From Cognatiluteimonas weifangensis (GTDB taxonomy: Bacteria > Pseudomonadota > Gammaproteobacteria > Xanthomonadales > Xanthomonadaceae): a stretch of DNA of 64,000 bases. Both the position numbers and the translations under genes were made by a program. This document shows positions 59,389 through 64,000 of the stretch, piece by piece (position 1 is the first letter of the stretch; each line of letters starts with the position of its first letter). The stretch covers positions 1-64,000 of the forward strand of contig NZ_QVPD01000011.1 in NCBI RefSeq assembly GCF_003416885.1, given 5' to 3'. The notes under the pieces were generated by a model. The model ran no database searches, was not told the DNA's origin, and saw only the letters and a list, made by a program, of their open reading frames with translations.

Positions 59389-61497
59389 ATGCCCCGCACC
59401 GCGCTCGTCACCAACGCCCTGCCCTACGCCAACGGCCCGCTGCACCTGGGCCACCTGGTGGGCTACATCCAGGCCGACATCTGGGTGCGGGCGCGACGCA
59501 TGGCCGGCGACACCGTGCATTACGTCTGCGCCGACGACACCCACGGCACCCCGATCATGCTCGCCGCGGAGAAGGCCGGAACCACGCCGGAAGCTTTCAT
59601 CGCCGGCATCCAGGCCGGGCACGAACGCGACTTCGCCGACTTCGGCGTCGCCTTCGACCATTACGACTCGACCCACTCCGCCGGCAACCGCGCGCTGACC
59701 GAGACGATCTACGCGAAACTCGACGCCGCCGGGCACATCACCCGACGCTCGGTCGCCCAGCTCTACGATCCGGTCAAGGGCATGTTCCTGCCCGACCGCT
59801 ACGTCAAGGGCACCTGCCCCAACTGCGGTGCGGCCGACCAGTACGGCGACAACTGCGAGAATTGCGGCGCCACCTATGCGCCGACCGAGCTGAAGGCGCC
59901 GTATTCGGTGGTCAGCGGCGCCACGCCGGAGCTGCGCGAGTCCGAGCATTTCTTCTTCGAAGTCGGGCACTTCGAGGCGTTCCTGCGGCAGTGGCTGGCC
60001 GGCGATGTCGCCGTGCCCGGGGTCAAGGCCAAGCTGCAGGAGTGGCTGGACGGCGACGGCGGCCTGCGCGCCTGGGACATCTCCCGCGACGCGCCCTACT
60101 TCGGCTTCCAGATCCCCGGCCATCCGGGCAAGTACCTGTACGTCTGGATCGACGCGCCGATCGGCTACCTGGCCAGCTTCCAGGCACTGTGCGAGCGCCG
60201 CGGGCTGGCGTTCGACGACTACATCGGCGCCGACAGCCGGGCCGAGCTGCACCATTTCATCGGCAAGGACATCGTCAACTTCCACGGCCTGTTCTGGCCG
60301 GCGATGCTGCACGGCGCCGGCCTGCGCGCGCCGACGCGGCTGCACGTCAACGGCTACCTGACCGTGGACGGCGCCAAGATGTCGAAGTCGCGCGGCACCT
60401 TCGTGATGGCGCGCACCTACCTCGACAGCGGCCTGCCGCCAGAGGCGCTGCGCTACTACTTCGCGGCCAAGTCCGCCGGCGGGGTCGAGGACCTGGACCT
60501 GAACCTGGCCGACTTCGTCGCGCGGGTGAACGCCGACGTGGTCGGCAAGTTCGTCAACCTCGCCAGCCGTTGCGCCGGGTTCATCGGCAAGCGCTTCGGC
60601 GGACGGCTGGCCGGCGCGTTGCCGGAACCGGAGACCTATGCGCGCTTCGCCGCCGCGCTGACGCCGATCCGCGCGGCCTACGCGCGCAACGAGCCGGCCA
60701 GCGTGCTGCGCCAGGCGATGGCGCTGGCCGACGAGGCCAACCGCTACATCGACGAACGCAAGCCCTGGGTGCTGGCCAAGCAGGACGGCGCGGACGCCGA
60801 GTTGCAGGCGGTCTGCAGCCAGGGCCTGAACCTGTTCCGGGTGCTGGCGCTGGCGCTGGCGCCGGTGCTGCCGGCGCTGGCGCGGCAGGTGGAAACATTC
60901 CTGGACGCGCCGCTGCAACGCTGGGGCGACGCCGACGCGCCGCTGCTGGGTCACGCCATCGCCGCCTACCAGCCGCTGTTCACCCGCATCGACCCCAAGC
61001 AGATCGCCGCCATGACCGAAGCCTCGAAGGACACCCTCGCCGCCCCCGTACCGGCCCCTGCCGGCACGGCGCCGACCGCACCCGCTGCCACGCCTGCCGG
61101 TGCGGGCGCAGCGCCGGCCGCGAAGGCCACCGCCGCGAAGGCCGCGGGCGACGCCGCGCCCGCGGCAACGGTCTCCCTCGACGACTTCGCCCGGCTCGAC
61201 CTGCGCATCGGCAAGGTGCTGGCCTGCGAGTTCGTGGAAGGCTCCGACAAGCTGCTGCGCTTCGAGCTCGACGCCGGCGAGCTCGGCAAGCGCCAGATCT
61301 TCTCCGGGATCCGCGCCAGCTACGGCGCGCCGGACACGCTGGTCGGCCGCAACGTCGTGTTCATCGCCAACCTGGCGCCGCGCAAGATGCGCTTCGGCGT
61401 CAGCGAAGGCATGATCCTGTCGGCCGGTGTCGACGCCGGCGCGCTGCACCTGCTGGGTGTCGACGCCGGCGCGCAGCCGGGCATGCCGGTGAAGTGA
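59389..61497 (+). CDS. metG: Methionyl-tRNA synthetase
   Basis: 702 aa. It charges tRNA-Met and the initiator tRNA. The class I signature is PYANGPLHLGHLVGYIQ (residues 12-28) and the KMSKS loop is in GAKMSKSRGTFVMA (about residue 325). Zinc knuckles CPNCGAADQYGDNCENCGATY lie at about residue 143. A C-terminal Ala-rich linker leads to a tRNA-binding dimerisation domain (about residue 600 on, LDLRIGKVLACEFVEGSDKLL). A GATAAT box at 59354-59359 is a possible -10. Confidence 0.97.
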   Translation: MPRTALVTNALPYANGPLHLGHLVGYIQADIWVRARRMAGDTVHYVCADDTHGTPIMLAAEKAGTTPEAFIAGIQAGHERDFADFGVAFDHYDSTHSAGNRALTETIYAKLDAAGHITRRSVAQLYDPVKGMFLPDRYVKGTCPNCGAADQYGDNCENCGATYAPTELKAPYSVVSGATPELRESEHFFFEVGHFEAFLRQWLAGDVAVPGVKAKLQEWLDGDGGLRAWDISRDAPYFGFQIPGHPGKYLYVWIDAPIGYLASFQALCERRGLAFDDYIGADSRAELHHFIGKDIVNFHGLFWPAMLHGAGLRAPTRLHVNGYLTVDGAKMSKSRGTFVMARTYLDSGLPPEALRYYFAAKSAGGVEDLDLNLADFVARVNADVVGKFVNLASRCAGFIGKRFGGRLAGALPEPETYARFAAALTPIRAAYARNEPASVLRQAMALADEANRYIDERKPWVLAKQDGADAELQAVCSQGLNLFRVLALALAPVLPALARQVETFLDAPLQRWGDADAPLLGHAIAAYQPLFTRIDPKQIAAMTEASKDTLAAPVPAPAGTAPTAPAATPAGAGAAPAAKATAAKAAGDAAPAATVSLDDFARLDLRIGKVLACEFVEGSDKLLRFELDAGELGKRQIFSGIRASYGAPDTLVGRNVVFIANLAPRKMRFGVSEGMILSAGVDAGALHLLGVDAGAQPGMPVK

Positions 61498-61539
61498 CAC
61501 CCCGGGCCCGCGGTCCTGCACCGCCACCCCCGACCGGAC

Positions 61540-61959
61540 ATGGCCGACACCCCCGACCTGATCGAACGCCTCGACCGCATCCTGCCGCAGACCCAGTGCG
61601 GGCAGTGCGGCTACTCCGGCTGCCGGCCGTACGCGCAGGCGCTGGCGCGCGGCGAGGCAGACATCGACCGCTGCCCGCCCGGCGGCGACGCCGGCGCCCG
61701 CGCGCTGGCGCAGGTGCTCGGGGTCGCGGCCAAGCCCTTCGACCGCAGCCGCGGCGCGCACACGCCGGCGCAGGTCGCGTTGATCGTGGAGGACGCCTGC
61801 ATCGGCTGCACCAAGTGCATCCAGGCGTGTCCGGTCGACGCCATCGTCGGCGGGCCCAAACACATGCACACGGTGCTCGAGTCCCCGTGCACCGGCTGCG
61901 GGCTGTGCGTGCCCGCCTGCCCGGTGGATTGCATCGTGATGGTGCCGCCGCTGGTCTAG
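61540..61959 (+). CDS. rnfB: RnfB-like ferredoxin lacking the membrane segment
   Basis: 139 aa. It resembles the cytoplasmic part of RnfB/RsxB. A four-Cys Fe-S domain ([20 protein letters not shown], about residues 15-34, with a further Cys at RCPPGG) is followed by two ferredoxin clusters: [16 protein letters not shown] (about residue 87) and [16 protein letters not shown] (about residue 117). The N-terminal membrane helix of RnfB is missing and no other rnf genes are nearby. It may work as a free electron carrier. Confidence 0.85.
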   Translation: MADTPDLIERLDRILPQTQCGQCGYSGCRPYAQALARGEADIDRCPPGGDAGARALAQVLGVAAKPFDRSRGAHTPAQVALIVEDACIGCTKCIQACPVDAIVGGPKHMHTVLESPCTGCGLCVPACPVDCIVMVPPLV

Positions 61960-61974
61960 CGCAGGGCCATTCGC

Positions 61975-62060
61975 CGCCCCGGCGAATACCGGGACCCAGT
62001 GTCCCGGTCCGTCATCGCCGGCATCGGATCACGGCGTTCGCCGGGATGACTTCGGCGCAT
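61975..62060. repeat. Palindromic intergenic repeat after the RnfB-like gene
   Basis: Contains CCGGGACCCAGTGTCCCGG (stem CCGGGAC/GTCCCGG) and then GTCATCGCCGGCATCGGATC and GGCGTTCGCCGGGATGAC. These resemble the CGTCATCCCGGCGAA-type repeats found between genes in many proteobacteria. It separates two convergent genes. Confidence 0.55.
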
Positions 62061-62121
62061 CGTTTAGGCTTTCCCCGGCAGTTTGCGCAGCGCAGTGCGC
62101 TGGCGCGACTCGCCGTTGCGC

Positions 62122-63189
62122 CTAGTGCGGCGTCTCGCAGGCCGCGCAGATGCGTTCGACGCGATAACCGCGCGCGCGCAGCTTCTCGACCAGGCCGTCC
62201 GCGCCCAGCAGGTGCAGCGCGCCGACCACCACCAGGGTGTCGTCGTCGCCCGGCGCCTGCAGCCGCTGCTCGATCCGCGGCAGCCAGGCGTCGTTGCGCT
62301 CGACGTTGACGTGCCGATACAGGTCCGGGTAGTCGCGCTGCATCTCGGTGGCCATGCCGTCCCACAGCGTCGCGGCATCGCCCGCGCGCCAGGCCGCATG
62401 CAATTGCTGCAATTCGCGGTCGCCCTGTTCCGACTCGCCCAGCGCCTCGTCCAGCAACTGCAGTTGCTCGGCGGCGTCCATGCCGTCGAGGAAGGCGATC
62501 TGCTGCGCGCCGGTCTCGAACCCGGCGGTCGGCTTGCCGGCCCGCCGCGCGGCGTCCGCGAAGTGGCGATCCAGGCCCAGCGCGGGATCGAGCCCGGCCC
62601 GGGTCATCGCCACGATGCTCACCGTCAGGCCGACGAACCAGGGCTCGAACATCTGCAGCGCCTGCGGCGTCAGCCCGGTGGCCTGCAGGCCGTCGGCGTT
62701 GGCGGCGAACCACGCCTGCAGCTTGCGCGCGGTGTCCGCCGGCAGCTGGCTGTCCAGGCGGGTGCCGTCCACGCGCAATGCGGCCTGGCCCATCTGCAGC
62801 GCCAGCGCCGGCGATTCCAGCTCCTCCGGCGCCATCTCGAACAGCAGCGACTCGGCATCGGCGAACGCGGCGTCGACCTCCGCCGCCAGCGGATAGTCCG
62901 TCGGCTTGAGCAGGTGGAAGGAGCCGAGCAGGTAGACGTCCGCCCCCGTGCCCGCGCCCGCGCCCTCGGCGCCGCCGGACACCTTCCACAACAGCGGCAC
63001 CGGCGGCGGCGCTTGCGGTGCCGGTGCGACTGCCGCGCGCGGGGCCGCCGTCGGCGCAGCCGCCGGGGCACGCTGCGCGTGTGCCTGCGCGGGCTGCGGC
63101 GCGGACGCCGGGAGCGGCACCGAAGCATGGGCGAAGGCGGCGACCAGGGCCGCCGTGCACGATGCCAGTAACAACGCACGGAGCTGCAT
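62122..63189 (-). CDS. TraB/GumN family protein
   Basis: 355 aa from the ATG at 63189. A signal peptide (LRALLLASCTAALVAAFAHA) and an Ala/Pro-rich linker (to about residue 65) precede the TraB/GumN domain. Motifs: LLWKVSGG, DVYLLGSFHLLKPTDYPL, a Glu in LLFEMAPEEL, and at the end DDDTLVVVGALHLLGADGLVEKLRARGY. The paired His in GSFHLL and GALHLLG are typical of this metal-protease-like superfamily. GumN in Xanthomonas lies next to the xanthan cluster but its role is unclear; no gum genes are here. Confidence 0.88.
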   Translation of the reverse strand: MQLRALLLASCTAALVAAFAHASVPLPASAPQPAQAHAQRAPAAAPTAAPRAAVAPAPQAPPPVPLLWKVSGGAEGAGAGTGADVYLLGSFHLLKPTDYPLAAEVDAAFADAESLLFEMAPEELESPALALQMGQAALRVDGTRLDSQLPADTARKLQAWFAANADGLQATGLTPQALQMFEPWFVGLTVSIVAMTRAGLDPALGLDRHFADAARRAGKPTAGFETGAQQIAFLDGMDAAEQLQLLDEALGESEQGDRELQQLHAAWRAGDAATLWDGMATEMQRDYPDLYRHVNVERNDAWLPRIEQRLQAPGDDDTLVVVGALHLLGADGLVEKLRARGYRVERICAACETPH

Positions 63190-63197
63190 GGGAACCC

Positions 63198-64000
63198 TCA
63201 GGAATGCGGCGGTTTGGCGTAGGCCTGCTCGCCGGCGGTGATCGCCAGGTCGAGGCGGTTTTCCGGCGGCGGCAGCGGACAGGTCGCGAACGCGGTGAAC
63301 GCGCACGGCGGATTGTAGGACCGGTTGAAGTCGAGCACGACCTTGCCGGCGGCGTCGGGCATCGGCGCGTACAGGAAACGCCCGGCGCCGTAGCTGCCGC
63401 GGCCGTTGGTGCGGTCGGCGAACACCAGGAACAGCTCGCCCTCGCCCTCGTCCAGCGCCTCGAGGCGGTAGGTCTTGCCGTCGCGCGTGAATTCGACCGC
63501 GCCGGGATTGGGTACCGCGTCGACGGTGCCGATGATGTTGGCGATCTCCAGCGTCTTGCCGGGCGGATGCGGCACGAAGGTGCCTTCGATTTTCCACGTC
63601 GCGTCCGCCGGCCAGTACGCCAGGCCCGCGAACCGCACCCGCGTGGGCGCATCGGCGTGCTTGACCCGCAACGCGTAGCGGCCGCCGCGCTCGATCACCG
63701 TGGCCTGGCCGCGGCCGGCGTCGAAGCCGATCACGCTCGGCCCCGCCGGCGCAGTATCCGTGCGCAGCGGCGCGGCGGCGGCGAGCGGCTGCCCGTCCAG
63801 GGTCGGCGCCGCGGCTGCGTCCGGCACGAAACGCAACTGCCCGCCCTTGAGGTCGAGCATGCCCAGGTGCTCCGGGCCCATCGCCAGGCGGATGCCGTTG
63901 TCGGCGTCGCTGCCCAGGTAATGGCTGCCCGGATCGATCCAGTGCAAGCCGATCAGGCTGGCCCAGCCGTCGGCGGCGAGCAGGCGTTCGCGGCGCTGGT
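63198..64000 (-). CDS. DUF1684 domain-containing protein (5' end outside the window)
   Basis: The frame is open to the right edge, so the N-terminus is missing; at least 266 aa are present. The visible start of the domain reads RRERLLAADGWASLIGLHWI, typical of DUF1684. Later motifs are IERGGRYALRVKHADAPTR, FAGLAYWPADATWKIEG, GAGRFLYAP, and VVLDFNRSYNPPCAFTAFATCPLPPPENRL. The family has no known function. It ends nine bases before the TraB/GumN gene on the same strand, so they are probably co-transcribed. Confidence 0.88.
   Translation of the reverse strand, partial: QRRERLLAADGWASLIGLHWIDPGSHYLGSDADNGIRLAMGPEHLGMLDLKGGQLRFVPDAAAAPTLDGQPLAAAAPLRTDTAPAGPSVIGFDAGRGQATVIERGGRYALRVKHADAPTRVRFAGLAYWPADATWKIEGTFVPHPPGKTLEIANIIGTVDAVPNPGAVEFTRDGKTYRLEALDEGEGELFLVFADRTNGRGSYGAGRFLYAPMPDAAGKVVLDFNRSYNPPCAFTAFATCPLPPPENRLDLAITAGEQAYAKPPHS

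Overview
This is about 64 kb of very G+C-rich bacterial chromosome carrying mostly housekeeping genes. Gene content and order point to Xanthomonadaceae/Lysobacterales (Xanthomonas, Lysobacter, Luteimonas and relatives). The chain tpiA-secG-tRNA-Leu-(insertion)-nuoABCDEFGHIJKLMN-tRNA-fMet-rimP-nusA-infB-rbfA-truB-rpsO-pnp, a second block aroC-asd-fimV-truA-trpF-trpB-DUF3144-trpA-accD, and a free-standing RnfB-like ferredoxin all fit that group. No rRNA, CRISPR array, prophage or intact transposase was seen.

Layout. 1-480: intergenic repeats at the left edge. 480-10,290 (minus strand): the transcription/translation block pnp, rpsO, truB, rbfA, infB, nusA, rimP and an initiator tRNA with its own promoter. 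10,300-25,226 (minus): a complete 14-gene NADH dehydrogenase I operon, tightly coupled by overlapping stop/start codons. 25,227-28,786: an accessory patch between nuoA and tRNA-Leu holding one intact acyltransferase/SGNH gene and the wreckage of at least three sugar-polymer genes. 28,787-30,155: tRNA-Leu(GAG), secG, tpiA. 30,265-31,732 (plus): a short-chain dehydrogenase followed one base later by a DUF6445 protein. 31,759-32,300: a tandem array of a 109-bp palindrome-bearing repeat. 32,573-45,421 (minus): an isopenicillin-N-synthase-like oxygenase, glmM, accD, the trpF/trpB/trpA group, truA, fimV, asd, aroC and prmB. 45,539-53,668: copper chaperone, phosphatidylserine decarboxylase, MltD-like lytic transglycosylase, HerA-like ATPase, an NlpE-like lipoprotein, greB, a small iron-permease-family protein, and a molybdopterin oxidoreductase with its cytochrome b. 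53,669-54,109: a REP-like repeat cluster. 54,110-64,000: rimO, dienelactone hydrolase, HIT protein, dcd, apbC, a DUF2147 protein, metG, RnfB-like ferredoxin, a TraB/GumN protein and a DUF1684 protein cut by the right edge.

Functional links. The left 25 kb couples translation and RNA turnover with respiratory complex I, separated by well-formed terminators and a clear tRNA promoter. The central block joins amino-acid synthesis (asd, aroC, trp) to envelope precursors (accD, glmM) and to FimV, a polar/type IV pilus factor. The most unusual parts are the decayed polysaccharide locus beside tRNA-Leu and the repeat families; the rest is conserved core genome. All functions are read from motifs and family resemblance; no database search was run.
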